Assembly: GCF_047731265.1 (NCBI RefSeq)
Contig: NZ_CP159835.1
Coordinates: forward strand, 3,723,055-3,787,054
Direction: 5' to 3'
DNA length: 64,000 nt
From: Patiriisocius sp047731265
GTDB lineage: Bacteria; Bacteroidota; Bacteroidia; Flavobacteriales; Flavobacteriaceae
Position 1 is the first letter of the stretch. Each line of letters starts with the position of its first letter. Below, one piece after another: positions 8,359 through 18,245 of the stretch. Both the position numbers and the translations under genes were made by a program. The notes under the pieces were generated by a model. It worked only from the letters and a program-made list of their open reading frames with translations, ran no database searches and had not been told where the DNA came from.

Positions 8359-11300
8359 TTAACGCTTAATCACTTTATAACTTCCAGTTACTCCATTAGA
8401 GGTAACTTTCATAATATAAGATCCCGTTGAAAATTCACTAATATTTAACTGTGAACTAGTAGCATTAACCTTTTGAGATAATACCACTTGACCTAACAAG
8501 TTATAAATACTCACCGTATCAATGTTATTAGTAGCACTTAAATTAAGTACATCTGAAGATGGGTTAGGGAAGTATGTAAATCCTTCTACCGCTGCATCGT
8601 CTAATCCTAAAACATCTGTTGTAAAGCTAATTATTGGAATAAGTCCAGATGTTACCATATTATCACAAAGTGATACAATGTACAAGTCGTATGTAGTATT
8701 GTTAGTAAGACCTGTAGCCGTTGACATCAACATCATGGTATCCTCTGCAAATGCCGGTGTATCAGTAGTAGGGTCGTCTCCAGTTGCAAATACCGCTACT
8801 CTGTAACCATTAATTGCCTCTGCAACAGCATTCCAACTTATATCCACAGACTCTGCCATAACATTACTCAAGTTAATACCAGTAGGTGTTGGACAAGGTG
8901 GTGGTGGTACACAAATTACATTTGCAGCCCATCCCCCTTGTGTTACAGATCCATCTGAAGTAAATGTAACAAACAAGTTACCTCCAGGTATAGTACTGGC
9001 TATTTGACCAATATTTTGAACACCCAATACAGCATCAGACAATTCTGGAGCAGTAGCATCATCACCATCAAATACTCTTAGGAAATCAAAGTTATCTTCA
9101 ATTTCAACAAAAGTAAAATCTAATGTTATAATATTATCAGGACTATCTGCAACAATTAAAAAAGAAATGTCCTCGTTATTTTGATAAGGATTATCTGTTC
9201 CTCCTGTATCAAAAAACTCATTTCCACAAGCAGGCGGTTCTTGTAACGTATTAAAAGATACCATATCGGTTAAAGAAAAGCCGTCTGCATCACAATCTGC
9301 TTGAATATATGCATCATATGATGTTGTTTGCATTAAACCAGTTGCAACAGTCATTGTGGTTCCAGAGGCAACCATTTCTGTATATACGGGAGTAGCCGTC
9401 AAAGGATCATCTCCAGCATTAAATACTGAAGCGATATAACCATTAGAAGCGTTTGCAACCTCATTCCAAGATAAATCTGCAGTTGTAGCTGTTATATTAT
9501 CAACTATAAATCCTGAAGGACTAGGACATGCGGGTGGTGGGTTACACGTTATATCTGCATCCCATCCTGGGTTTGGTACTACCCCACTCGAAAAGAAATC
9601 AAATAATAATGACCCATCTGCGGCAGCGGAAGTAAATACTACTGGAGTATCTCCCATAGCAACTTCAGGAACTTGTTGAAAACCAGTTCCATCTCCAATA
9701 TCTACCAATAGTATATCAAAACCACCTCCACCGGTGTCAACAAATACAAAACTAGCGGTAACTAAGTCCCCAGCATTATCAGGTAATATGTTTACTTGAT
9801 ACGCTTCATTGTTATCAAAATCATTATCGGGTCCTCCAGTGTCATAAAATTTTCCGCCACAAGCTGGTGGTGCTATTAAAGTAGTAAAATCTACAGGATT
9901 AACTGAGGATAAACCGCTGGCACCACAATCTGAAGTAACATATAAATCATAACTTGTTGACGCCATAAGACCTGTTGCCGTAGTCATCGTTGTGCCTGCA
10001 GCTAAAATTTCATTATACACAGGGGTAGCTGTCATAGGATCCGCACCATCTGCAAATACATCTACAATATAACCATTTGTTGCCGCTGCTTGGGCATCCC
10101 AAGATATTGCAGCATCTGTTAATGTAGGTGTAACCACAATATTGATTACCTCAGGACACGTTGGTGGTGGACAGAATTGTAAAGAAAAAGCTTGAACGGA
10201 TCCTGTATCACCGCCTGCATCATCACAAACTTTTAGCTGCCAATCTCCATTAATCTCTTCTCCGTTAAAAGCCACGGCAAAAGAACCTCCTTCTGCTGCA
10301 TAAGGACCTGTTCCAAATGGAGCAGTAGCAGCTGTGATATCAGCGCCACCGTCAGAAAACTGTGTCATATTATATCCGTCGTCAGTTCCGCCACCATTAT
10401 CATCAGATAAAAGCAACTCAGTCCCTAAGGGAGAAACTAAAAATAAATCTAAATCTGCAGAGAAAGTATGAAGAATATCTATTTGAGCAAAATCAAGTAC
10501 AACATCGGTTCCTATTATTCCAGATTCCGCTATAGTAACTGGAACAAGGTTTGGAGCGACTGCACAATCTGCCGTAACATTACCAGCACCATCAATGTCT
10601 AGTGGAACCGCAGTAGCTGCAGTTTCCATGCACGTTGGTGGTGGAGCATTACTACAAATTGTCAATGAAAATGCTAGTACTGTTCCAGTATCACCAGCAG
10701 CACCATCACAAACTTGTAATTGCCAATCTCCATTTATCTCTTCTCCAGCAAATGCTGTTGCAAAGGCTCCGCCTTCAGCCGCAAAAGGTGCTGTATTATA
10801 AGGAGCCGTAGCCATTGTTATATCTGCTCCACCATCCATAAAAATGGTGTTGTTATAAGCATCATCATCATTACCACCTAATTCATTTGCTAATAAGAGC
10901 GAAGCTCCAGAAGGCGAAACAAGTGTTAATTGTAAATCTGCTGACCACGTGTGGGCAATATCTACGGTTACATTATCAATATTTGCACCGGTTCCAATCA
11001 AACCACTTTCTGCAACCGTTACGGGCACTAAATTAGGAGCTACAGCACAATCGGCTGTTTGTGTTTCTGTACCATCAATATCAAAAGGTACTACTGTTGC
11101 TGTAGAAGTAACACACGCCGGTGGTGGTGGTACATCATCACTACAAATTGTCAATGAAAATGCTAGTACTGTTCCAGTATCACCAGCAGCACCATCACAA
11201 ACTTGTAATTGCCAATCTCCATTTACTTCTTCTCCAGCAAATGCCGTTGCAAAGGCTCCGCCTTCAGCCGCAAAAGGTGCTGCATTATAAGGAGCCGTAG

Positions 11301-12891
11301 CCATTGTTATATCTGCTCCACCATCCATAAAAATGGTGTTGTTATAAGCATCATCATCATTACCACCTAATTCATTTGCCAATAAGAGCGAAGCTCCAGA
11401 AGGCGAAACAAGTGTTAATTGTAAATCTGCTGACCACGTGTGGGCAATATCTACAGTTACATTGTCAATATTTACTCCGGTTCCAATCAAACCACTTTCT
11501 GTAACCGTTACGGGTACTAAGTTAGGTGCTACAGCACAATCGGCTGTTTGTGTTTCTGTACCATCAATATCAAAAGGCGCTGCTGTTGAAGCATATATAT
11601 TACAGTCTGTTGGTGGTGGTGGTGGTGTTTGAGCTGTTTGAATATCATCATAATAATATGTACTACCGTCACCGGCTAAGCCAACAATAAACTCAAAGAA
11701 AACCACTACACGAACAAAATCTGTCCCTCCAGTCATTCCTGTAAAATCATAGGTAAGGGTTTCCCAGCCATTCATAACAGCAGTATTAACGTCCATCTCT
11801 ATGCCTACTGAATTGTCTGCATTTTCTAAACGCATTCTTACAGGGATATTATCTTTTGGAGACCACGATTTCATAGAAACCATCTCTGTTGTAGAGAAAT
11901 CTATAGGGGTATCTAAATTAAGTGCAGTTCCTGCAAAAAATTGTGCACCCGCTGTTTTCGTAGTTCTCATAACAGTTGCGCTTGGATTGCCCGTCATATC
12001 AGGATTCGCTTCAACAACAGAATCTGCACCTTCAAAGCCAACAAAATCATAAGATCCTGCTGGAAGTTCAAAGTCTACTGGCAAGGCTACTAACCCACCG
12101 CCGGCTTCTTCTCCAACAACGTTCATCACCAGATGAAAGTCTGGAAAACCAATAGCTGTCCCATTCGTAGGATTCGTTATACCACAAGCATCAGCTAATA
12201 TCCAACTTACCCCTGTTTGTCCTATATCATTAGAACCAATACGCCAGGCAGAACCATCGGCTTGTACAAACTCAAACACCATGACAGCACCTGCCGGTAT
12301 CGTCGCAGTAACAGGAACACTAACTACTGTTCCCAAATCTGCAGGAGTACTGGTATAGGTAGCAGTTCCTTCAAGAACCAAAGTTCCTCCTGGGAAAGCT
12401 ACACCGGTAGAAGACCAAATATTTACTGTAACCACTACAGGATCGGTAGCTTCTTGAACACCAAATTCAGCAGCTGTAACATTAAAATCTCCAGCAATAC
12501 CAAAATCATTCGCAAGGTCAAAATCCCTGAAATAATGGTTTTCTGCATTTACACCAGCAGTACCACAAGCCACAGAACCTATTCCGATGGTTTGTGAAGC
12601 ACTATGCGTAATGGTAACTGGAACACGATTTTGGTTAGCAATAGGTGTTGATAACCTAGTAGCCGTACCCGCAACATTATCCCAGTTACTAGGAACAATA
12701 AGTCCAGAGTTGTCTTGATTAAACGCATAGTTCGAAGTGGTAATGCCACTGCGCACTGATGTTGTTTGTGTTTGTGCCACCCTAGAAATATTTGAATCCG
12801 GGTTAACTTGATTTACTTGGGCATAAGATTGATGGGAAAAACCACAACAAACTAAAACCCACGCCAAAATAATAAACGTAGTTTTTTTCAT
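8359..12891 (-). CDS. Giant T9SS-secreted surface protein with three P-domains and FN3/CUB-like modules (copy A)
   Basis: 1510 residues, beginning with a Sec signal peptide (MKKTTFIILAWVLVCC...QSYAQ). In order: a unique N-terminal beta-rich region (~50-260); a galactose-binding-like module (~265-422, VDFELPAGSYDF); three P/Homo B domains (~430-580, ~592-745, ~753-905; core VDIAHTWSADLQLTLVSPSG, diverged to FAQIDILHTFSADLDLFLVS in the third); three FN3-type domains (~907, ~1115, ~1335); two CUB-like domains between them (CGGKFYDTGG, CGNEFFDTGG). A type A T9SS sorting domain (~1433-1510: YFPNPSSDVLNLS, IYNLLGQVV, GSYIMKV, ending VIKR) closes it. Modules are joined by poly-proline linkers. No protease catalytic domain is present although P-domains usually accompany subtilases, so it is more likely an adhesin or a matrix protein displayed on the cell surface. 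Paralogous to 13320-18122. Confidence 0.85.
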   Translation of the reverse strand: MKKTTFIILAWVLVCCGFSHQSYAQVNQVNPDSNISRVAQTQTTSVRSGITTSNYAFNQDNSGLIVPSNWDNVAGTATRLSTPIANQNRVPVTITHSASQTIGIGSVACGTAGVNAENHYFRDFDLANDFGIAGDFNVTAAEFGVQEATDPVVVTVNIWSSTGVAFPGGTLVLEGTATYTSTPADLGTVVSVPVTATIPAGAVMVFEFVQADGSAWRIGSNDIGQTGVSWILADACGITNPTNGTAIGFPDFHLVMNVVGEEAGGGLVALPVDFELPAGSYDFVGFEGADSVVEANPDMTGNPSATVMRTTKTAGAQFFAGTALNLDTPIDFSTTEMVSMKSWSPKDNIPVRMRLENADNSVGIEMDVNTAVMNGWETLTYDFTGMTGGTDFVRVVVFFEFIVGLAGDGSTYYYDDIQTAQTPPPPPTDCNIYASTAAPFDIDGTETQTADCAVAPNLVPVTVTESGLIGTGVNIDNVTVDIAHTWSADLQLTLVSPSGASLLLANELGGNDDDAYNNTIFMDGGADITMATAPYNAAPFAAEGGAFATAFAGEEVNGDWQLQVCDGAAGDTGTVLAFSLTICSDDVPPPPACVTSTATVVPFDIDGTETQTADCAVAPNLVPVTVAESGLIGTGANIDNVTVDIAHTWSADLQLTLVSPSGASLLLANELGGNDDDAYNNTIFMDGGADITMATAPYNTAPFAAEGGAFATAFAGEEINGDWQLQVCDGAAGDTGTVLAFSLTICSNAPPPTCMETAATAVPLDIDGAGNVTADCAVAPNLVPVTIAESGIIGTDVVLDFAQIDILHTFSADLDLFLVSPLGTELLLSDDNGGGTDDGYNMTQFSDGGADITAATAPFGTGPYAAEGGSFAVAFNGEEINGDWQLKVCDDAGGDTGSVQAFSLQFCPPPTCPEVINIVVTPTLTDAAISWDAQAAATNGYIVDVFADGADPMTATPVYNEILAAGTTMTTATGLMASTSYDLYVTSDCGASGLSSVNPVDFTTLIAPPACGGKFYDTGGPDNDFDNNEAYQVNILPDNAGDLVTASFVFVDTGGGGFDILLVDIGDGTGFQQVPEVAMGDTPVVFTSAAADGSLLFDFFSSGVVPNPGWDADITCNPPPACPSPSGFIVDNITATTADLSWNEVANASNGYIASVFNAGDDPLTATPVYTEMVASGTTMTVATGLMQTTSYDAYIQADCDADGFSLTDMVSFNTLQEPPACGNEFFDTGGTDNPYQNNEDISFLIVADSPDNIITLDFTFVEIEDNFDFLRVFDGDDATAPELSDAVLGVQNIGQIASTIPGGNLFVTFTSDGSVTQGGWAANVICVPPPPCPTPTGINLSNVMAESVDISWNAVAEAINGYRVAVFATGDDPTTDTPAFAEDTMMLMSTATGLTNNTTYDLYIVSLCDNMVTSGLIPIISFTTDVLGLDDAAVEGFTYFPNPSSDVLNLSATNNIDTVSIYNLLGQVVLSQKVNATSSQLNISEFSTGSYIMKVTSNGVTGSYKVIKR
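10652..12105. repeat. Near-identical 1.45-kb module cassette, copy A
   Basis: By eye only a handful of bases differ from 15389-16845; the differences include one GGT triplet in the poly-proline linker at ~11610 (five prolines here, six in copy B). It encodes two P-domains and the galactose-binding-like module. The two P-domains inside it are themselves near-identical tandem copies ~486 bases apart, so four nearly equal copies of this domain exist in the window. Similarity breaks off sharply at the Gly-rich linker near 12105. Confidence 0.8.
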
Positions 12892-13045
12892 AATAAATTA
12901 TAAATTAGTTAATACTTGCTTAAAGATATTGAAAATATCTTAAAAGACAAATATTATTCGACGAGTAACATATTTATCCGAGAGCCGTATAATATGATTA
13001 AAAAATTACTGTCAATATGCTTTTATTAAGTCTCTCTTTTTTGTA

Positions 13046-13249
13046 AGGATTGGCTTTGGTATAATAAGAAATCATTAGTTCTTGGCTAAAATGGTTGATT
13101 ACGCTTTTCGAAGTTTCTGAAGAACCATCTTCAAGAGTTGCAACCACGTGCCTTTCTTTAAATATCACAGAAGTGAAACTATGGAGTAACTATATGATTT
13201 AAAAACATCTAATGTAAGTAGGGATGATAAAAGAGTAGTTTCGTTTCAC
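13046..13249 (-). pseudogene. Decayed duplicate of the 5' end of the family 2 glycosyltransferase
   Basis: The 428-base gap between the two surface-protein genes is not empty. From about 13046 it aligns with 8091-8287, the start of the intact glycosyltransferase: shared blocks include TTGGCTTTGGT, GGGATGATAAAAGAGTAGTT and TCGTTTCA(T/C)GGAGAT. Indels break the frame and the ATG is GTG in the copy (13247-13249). The fragment is followed by a degraded copy of the terminator hairpin. It shows that the duplication unit included the neighbouring gene's 5' end. Bases ~12976-13045 beyond it are AT-rich with nothing recognisable. Confidence 0.85.
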
Positions 13250-13265
13250 GGAGATTAAAGTCATA

Positions 13266-13301
13266 AAAAAACCACCTTAGCTAAAGCCAAGATGGTTTTT
13301 T
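13266..13301 (-). terminator. Terminator of the 1600-aa surface protein gene (duplicated, imperfect)
   Basis: A left arm AAAACCACCTT and right arm AAGATGGTTTTT pair with one mismatch around a loop containing GCTAAAGC. It is the diverged twin of the hairpin at 8307-8338 and lies 19 bases after the stop of the 13320-18122 gene. Confidence 0.7.
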
Positions 13302-13319
13302 AAATAAATGTGAGAAAAA

Positions 13320-16300
13320 TTAACGTTTAATCACCGTATAGCTTCCAGTTACTCCATTAGAGGTTACTTTCATAACATAAGATCCTGTTGCAAATTCACT
13401 AATATTTAATTGTGAACGAGTAGCATCAATCTTTTGAGATAATACCAATTGTCCTAGTAAGTTATAGATACTTACACTGTCGATGTTGTTAGTAGCACCC
13501 ACATTAAGTACATCTAAAGCTGGGTTAGGGAAATATGTAAACCCATCCACAGCAGTATCTTCTAATCCTAGAACAGGTACACAAGAAACATCAAGCACAT
13601 AATTACCGGTTGCTCCGCCAAAACCGTGCACAAGGATATAGTAAGTAGAAGTACCGTCACTTTCCCAAGAAATAGAGGATTGAACACCACAGTCATCATC
13701 GTTACCGTCTACGCAAACAAGTGCAGCACAGTCTCCTTCAAAAACTGAAATTTTACTATCATAACCTGTTCCGTTACATAATGTAGCAGTTACAGTTGCT
13801 GTGAGGCCACTACTGTCTGTAAACGCGTACCAAACACCTGGTGCTGTAATCGTAGCACCACATTCTGCACCAGCAACACCGTCATCTGGAGTTGCGCCTG
13901 TTGTTGTACCTGAAGCTGAACCTCCACAATTAATTGCAATTGCATCTTCACAAAGATCATTTTCAACCGTTGAAGTAAATGTAAGATCTACTTCTATAGA
14001 AGTACCATCTGCATCGCAATCTGCTCGCAGATATGCATCGTAGGATGTAACTCCTATTAAACCCATAATAGTTATAGATGTCATTCCAGCTACTATAATC
14101 TCATCGGCCACTGGAGTATCCATTGTAGGGTCATCACCTTCATTAAATACTCTTAATATATAGCCATTACTAGCTTCAGCTACTGCATCCCAAGAAAAAT
14201 CTGCACTTGAAGAGGTAATACCATCTACCATAAAACCGGTAGGACTAGGGCAAGCGGGAGGTGGATTACATGTTATGTCTGCATCCCATCCTGGATTAGG
14301 CACAATACCACTAGAGAAAAAGTCAAATAGTAAAGCACCGTCTGCCGCTATTGATGTAAACACCAATGGATCATCTCCTGCAGAAACGTCAACTTCAGGT
14401 ACTTGTACAAATACACCATCTCCAATATCTACCAATAGCATATCAAATCCACCACCACCAGTATTCACTAACTGAAATGTCGCTACAACTAAATCACCTG
14501 GATTATCAGGCAAGATGTTTACTTGATATGCTTCATCGTTATCAAAATCATTATCTGGCCCTCCGGTGTCATAAAATTTTCCGCCACAGGCTGGTGGCGC
14601 TATTAAAGTAGTAAAATCTACAGGATTAACTGCGGATAAACCGTTGGCGCCACAATCTGAAGTAACATATAAATCATAACTTGTTGACGCCATAAGACCT
14701 GTCGCCGCAGTCATCGTTGTACCTGCTGCTAAAATTTCATTATACACTGGGGTAGCTATCATAGGATCAGCACCATCTGCAAATACATCTACAATATAAC
14801 CATTTGTTGCCGCTGCTTGGGCATCCCAAGATATTGCAGCATCTGTTAATGTAGGTATAACCACAATATTGATTACCTCAGGACAGGCTGGTGGTGGACA
14901 GAATTGTATTGAGAATGCTAACACTTGGCCTGTATCTCCGCCAACTGTATCACAAATTTGTAGTTGCCAGTCTCCTGTAATGTCTACACCAGCAAAAGCT
15001 GCAACAAAAGTTCCACCTTCAGGTGTATAAGGCCCTGCATTGTATGGTGCTGTAGCATCCGTTATGGTTTCTCCATCATCTTGAAAAACAGTTCCTACAT
15101 ATGCATCATCATCGTTACCACCAAGATTGTCAGCTAATACTAATGAAGTACCATCTGGAGCAATAAGGGTTAACTCTAAATCTGCAGACCAAGTATGGGT
15201 AATGTCCATAGATACACTTTGGATATCATATTCCATACCTATCGTACCTGTTTCTGTAACGGGAGCATTAACTAAGTTTGGAGCTGCAACACAATCGGCT
15301 GTGGTAGTTTCTACACCATCTATATCTAAAGGCAAATCTACACCAAGTGCATCAAAACACATTCCTGGAGGAGGCGGTGGTCCATCATCACTACAAATTG
15401 TCAATGAAAATGCTAGTACTGTTCCAGTATCACCAGCAGCACCATCACAAACTTGTAATTGCCAATCTCCATTTACTTCTTCTCCAGCAAATGCCGTTGC
15501 AAAGGCTCCGCCTTCAGCCGCAAAAGGTGCTGCATTATAAGGAGCCGTAGCCATTGTTATATCTGCTCCACCATCCATAAAAATGGTGTTGTTATAAGCA
15601 TCATCATCATTACCACCTAATTCATTTGCTAATAAGAGCGAAGCTCCAGAAGGCGAAACAAGTGTTAATTGTAAATCTGCTGACCACGTGTGGGCAATAT
15701 CTACGGTTACATTGTCAATATTTGCACCGGTTCCAATCAAACCACTTTCTGCAACCGTTACGGGCACTAAATTAGGAGCTACAGCACAATCGGCTGTTTG
15801 TGTTTCTGTACCATCAATATCAAAAGGTACTACTGTTGCTGTAGAAGTAACACACGCCGGTGGTGGTGGTACATCATCACTACAAATTGTCAATGAAAAT
15901 GCTAGTACTGTTCCAGTATCACCAGCAGCACCATCACAAACTTGTAATTGCCAATCTCCATTTACTTCTTCTCCAGCAAATGCCGTTGCAAAGGCTCCGC
16001 CTTCAGCCGCAAAAGGTGCTGCATTATAAGGAGCCGTAGCCATTGTTATATCTGCTCCACCATCCATAAAAATGGTGTTGTTATAAGCATCATCATCATT
16101 ACCACCTAATTCATTTGCCAATAAGAGCGAAGCTCCAGAAGGCGAAACAAGTGTTAATTGTAAATCTGCTGACCACGTGTGGGCAATATCTACAGTTACA
16201 TTGTCAATATTTACTCCGGTTCCAATCAAACCACTTTCTGTAACCGTTACGGGTACTAAGTTAGGTGCTACAGCACAATCGGCTGTTTGTGTTTCTGTAC

Positions 16301-18122
16301 CATCAATATCAAAAGGCGCTGCTGTTGAAGCATATATATTACAGTCTGTTGGTGGTGGTGGTGGTGGTGTTTGAGCTATTTGAATATCATCATAATAATA
16401 TGTACTACCGTCACCGGCTAAGCCAACAATAAACTCAAAGAAAACCACTACACGAACAAAATCTGTCCCTCCAGTCATTCCTGTAAAATCATAGGTAAGG
16501 GTTTCCCAGCCATTCATAACAGCAGTATTAACGTCCATCTCTATGCCTACTGAATTGTCTGCATTTTCTAAACGCATTCTTACAGGGATATTATCTTTTG
16601 GAGACCACGATTTCATAGAAACCATCTCTGTTGTAGAGAAATCTATAGGGGTATCTAAATTAAGTGCAGTTCCTGCAAAAAATTGTGCACCCGCTGTTTT
16701 CGTAGTTCTCATAACAGTTGCGCTTGGATTGCCCGTCATATCAGGATTCGCTTCAACAACAGAATCTGCACCTTCAAAGCCAACAAAATCATAAGATCCT
16801 GCTGGAAGTTCAAAGTCTACTGGCAAGGCTACTAACCCACCGCCACCTCCAGTAGTTACAGTAATCGTATAATCCTCAGTTTGACCAAATTGAGTTCCTA
16901 AACACGGGTCTAAATAATTGGTAGTACCAAATATTTTCTTTACTCTCATTCTAGTATCACCAGCAGTAACGCCAGCGGGCACATCAATCATACCTGTTGC
17001 CTCAATGCCATCTGTTCCTGTTGAGTTCTCTATAAGCTCTGTAATTTCGTAAACTTCACCTGCATCATCCAAAACTTCATTTTGATTCCAATCAACAAAA
17101 ACAACAAATCTGTTTATAAAGTTTCCAGCAGTATTACCTTCTAAAGTTATTGGATAACTAATACCTTCTTCCATAGTTCCAACAATAGCTGTATAATCTT
17201 CATGACTAGGATTAGCATTTACTGTTGCATCAGTAACATTGCTAATTCCAGCAACCTCAACCAATGTCAAAGGCTCGATATCAATTATAAATACATTAGG
17301 CCCACAATATGGAGCTGGAAATCCACCGCCTCCAACAGCCGCGCAGGTTAAAGCAGGAAAACCATTGTCTGTAGCTTGGTTGGTTCCGCCACCACAAAAT
17401 GTCGCTTCATTAATTACTATAAAATAAGTGCCTGATTCAGTAGCGGTCCATGTAATTGAACATCCATCTCCGTCACCGGCACCAAAAGCATCAACTGACC
17501 CACTAGGAGCAATAATTGTAAAGTCAGGCACCCAAGAGCCAGCACCAGGACCGTTACACATACTAAAAGTGTATTCATTTCCATTGACAAAGCCCCCTGC
17601 AGTATACGCTTCCGAAGCCCACACTTGAAAATCAGTGATTTCATTAAATGGGCACCCAGCTGCTATCGTTGGGGCTCCACCAAAATTAGTGTTAAAATCA
17701 ACATAACCTGTTGTTGGTGATGGATTTACCCAAACAACACACTCGCTACCAGCATTAAAGCTTGAAGTAAACAAAGGTGAATAATCACTTGCACTAAGCG
17801 TGTTAGAAATAGATCGTTGCCCTTCACCAGCAATAAAATCTGCCTTTTGAAGCCCAAAACGACTTTTGTCTTTTATCTGAATTGATTTCATCTTCTTATG
17901 CTCAGTAGTATTTTGAGATACGAACCTAGTGTTTCCTTCTAAACCTAAAAAAAGAACATCTTTAGAAGTGGCTGAAGCACTTCTCTCTGATGAGGTCTGA
18001 GTTTGTAGCACCCGAGAAGTATTTGAATCCGGGTTAACCTGATTTACTTGGGCGTAAGATTGATATGAAAAACCAAAACAAACTAAACCCCACGCTAAGA
18101 TAATAAACGTAGTTTTTTTCAT
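13320..18122 (-). CDS. Giant T9SS-secreted surface protein with GEVED, P-domain and FN3/CUB-like modules (copy B)
   Basis: 1600 residues with a signal peptide nearly equal to copy A (MKKTTFIILAWGLVC...). Modules in order: a unique cysteine-containing N-terminal region (~100-290), a GEVED-type domain (~335-425, FVVFVDWNQNEVLDDAGEVY), the galactose-binding-like module (~430-590), three P-domains (~590-745, ~753-905, ~920-1070), FN3 (~1074), CUB-like (~1177, CGGKFYDTGG), FN3 (~1294), a pre-peptidase C-terminal-like domain (~1390-1520, DLCEDAIAINCGG...YILVHGFGGATGNY), and a type A T9SS sorting domain (~1520-1600, ending VIKR). The P-domain/galactose-binding-like block is almost identical at DNA level to copy A, whereas the third P-domain and the ends differ. 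No catalytic domain is seen; surface adhesin is the best guess. Transcribed alone from its own leader. Confidence 0.85.
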   Translation of the reverse strand: MKKTTFIILAWGLVCFGFSYQSYAQVNQVNPDSNTSRVLQTQTSSERSASATSKDVLFLGLEGNTRFVSQNTTEHKKMKSIQIKDKSRFGLQKADFIAGEGQRSISNTLSASDYSPLFTSSFNAGSECVVWVNPSPTTGYVDFNTNFGGAPTIAAGCPFNEITDFQVWASEAYTAGGFVNGNEYTFSMCNGPGAGSWVPDFTIIAPSGSVDAFGAGDGDGCSITWTATESGTYFIVINEATFCGGGTNQATDNGFPALTCAAVGGGGFPAPYCGPNVFIIDIEPLTLVEVAGISNVTDATVNANPSHEDYTAIVGTMEEGISYPITLEGNTAGNFINRFVVFVDWNQNEVLDDAGEVYEITELIENSTGTDGIEATGMIDVPAGVTAGDTRMRVKKIFGTTNYLDPCLGTQFGQTEDYTITVTTGGGGGLVALPVDFELPAGSYDFVGFEGADSVVEANPDMTGNPSATVMRTTKTAGAQFFAGTALNLDTPIDFSTTEMVSMKSWSPKDNIPVRMRLENADNSVGIEMDVNTAVMNGWETLTYDFTGMTGGTDFVRVVVFFEFIVGLAGDGSTYYYDDIQIAQTPPPPPPTDCNIYASTAAPFDIDGTETQTADCAVAPNLVPVTVTESGLIGTGVNIDNVTVDIAHTWSADLQLTLVSPSGASLLLANELGGNDDDAYNNTIFMDGGADITMATAPYNAAPFAAEGGAFATAFAGEEVNGDWQLQVCDGAAGDTGTVLAFSLTICSDDVPPPPACVTSTATVVPFDIDGTETQTADCAVAPNLVPVTVAESGLIGTGANIDNVTVDIAHTWSADLQLTLVSPSGASLLLANELGGNDDDAYNNTIFMDGGADITMATAPYNAAPFAAEGGAFATAFAGEEVNGDWQLQVCDGAAGDTGTVLAFSLTICSDDGPPPPPGMCFDALGVDLPLDIDGVETTTADCVAAPNLVNAPVTETGTIGMEYDIQSVSMDITHTWSADLELTLIAPDGTSLVLADNLGGNDDDAYVGTVFQDDGETITDATAPYNAGPYTPEGGTFVAAFAGVDITGDWQLQICDTVGGDTGQVLAFSIQFCPPPACPEVINIVVIPTLTDAAISWDAQAAATNGYIVDVFADGADPMIATPVYNEILAAGTTMTAATGLMASTSYDLYVTSDCGANGLSAVNPVDFTTLIAPPACGGKFYDTGGPDNDFDNDEAYQVNILPDNPGDLVVATFQLVNTGGGGFDMLLVDIGDGVFVQVPEVDVSAGDDPLVFTSIAADGALLFDFFSSGIVPNPGWDADITCNPPPACPSPTGFMVDGITSSSADFSWDAVAEASNGYILRVFNEGDDPTMDTPVADEIIVAGMTSITIMGLIGVTSYDAYLRADCDADGTSIEVDLTFTSTVENDLCEDAIAINCGGSASGTTTGATPDDGVAGAECGATITAPGVWYAFTDSSGLTATVTATLCNGTGYDSKISVFEGDCAALVCVDGNDDDCGVQSSISWESDGTSTYYILVHGFGGATGNYVLDVSCVPVLGLEDTAVDGFTYFPNPALDVLNVGATNNIDSVSIYNLLGQLVLSQKIDATRSQLNISEFATGSYVMKVTSNGVTGSYTVIKR
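15389..16845. repeat. Near-identical 1.45-kb module cassette, copy B
   Basis: Counterpart of 10652-12105, offset about 4740 bases. It starts at the CTACAAATTGTCAATG block of the second P-domain and ends at the Gly/Pro-rich linker after the galactose-binding-like module. One extra GGT triplet and a few substitutions distinguish it. The abrupt borders at linker-coding sequence point to recombination or gene conversion. Confidence 0.8.
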
Positions 18123-18245
18123 AATAAATTATAAATTGTAAATTAATAAATACGCGTTTGAAGGTATTGAAAATATGATGCTAAAAAAATATTAATCGAT
18201 GAATAACCCTTTTAAACGACAAGAAAAAAAGAAACTATGAAATCA

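Larger units (their letters stand above)
8091..12975. repeat. Tandem duplication, unit 1 (glycosyltransferase 5' end, terminator, surface protein A, its leader)
   Basis: This stretch matches 13046-18210 in order: the first ~200 bases of the glycosyltransferase gene, the hairpin, the C-terminal coding end, the central modules, the signal peptide and ~80 bases of 5' leader (shared ataaattataaatt... and ...tattgaaaatat...). Similarity varies from near identity (10652-12105) to none (unique N-terminal modules), so the boundaries are approximate. Confidence 0.75.
13046..18210. repeat. Tandem duplication, unit 2
   Basis: Second copy of the block described for 8091-12975. It carries the decayed glycosyltransferase fragment, the hairpin, surface protein B and a similar leader. 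Its N-terminal coding part (residues ~50-425) has no counterpart in unit 1, and its last modules before the sorting domain also differ, so modules were swapped after or during duplication. Confidence 0.75.

Noticed and set aside
10595..11632. Plus-strand open frames rich in Ser, Pro and Ala opposite the surface-protein genes (also 15127-16374)
   Set aside because: They are mirror frames of the repetitive P-domain codons; each occurs once per repeat, has no start signals and no family match.
10652..12105. Regular repeats that might look like a CRISPR array
   Set aside because: The repeats are ~480-base in-frame domains with no short spacers and no cas genes nearby.
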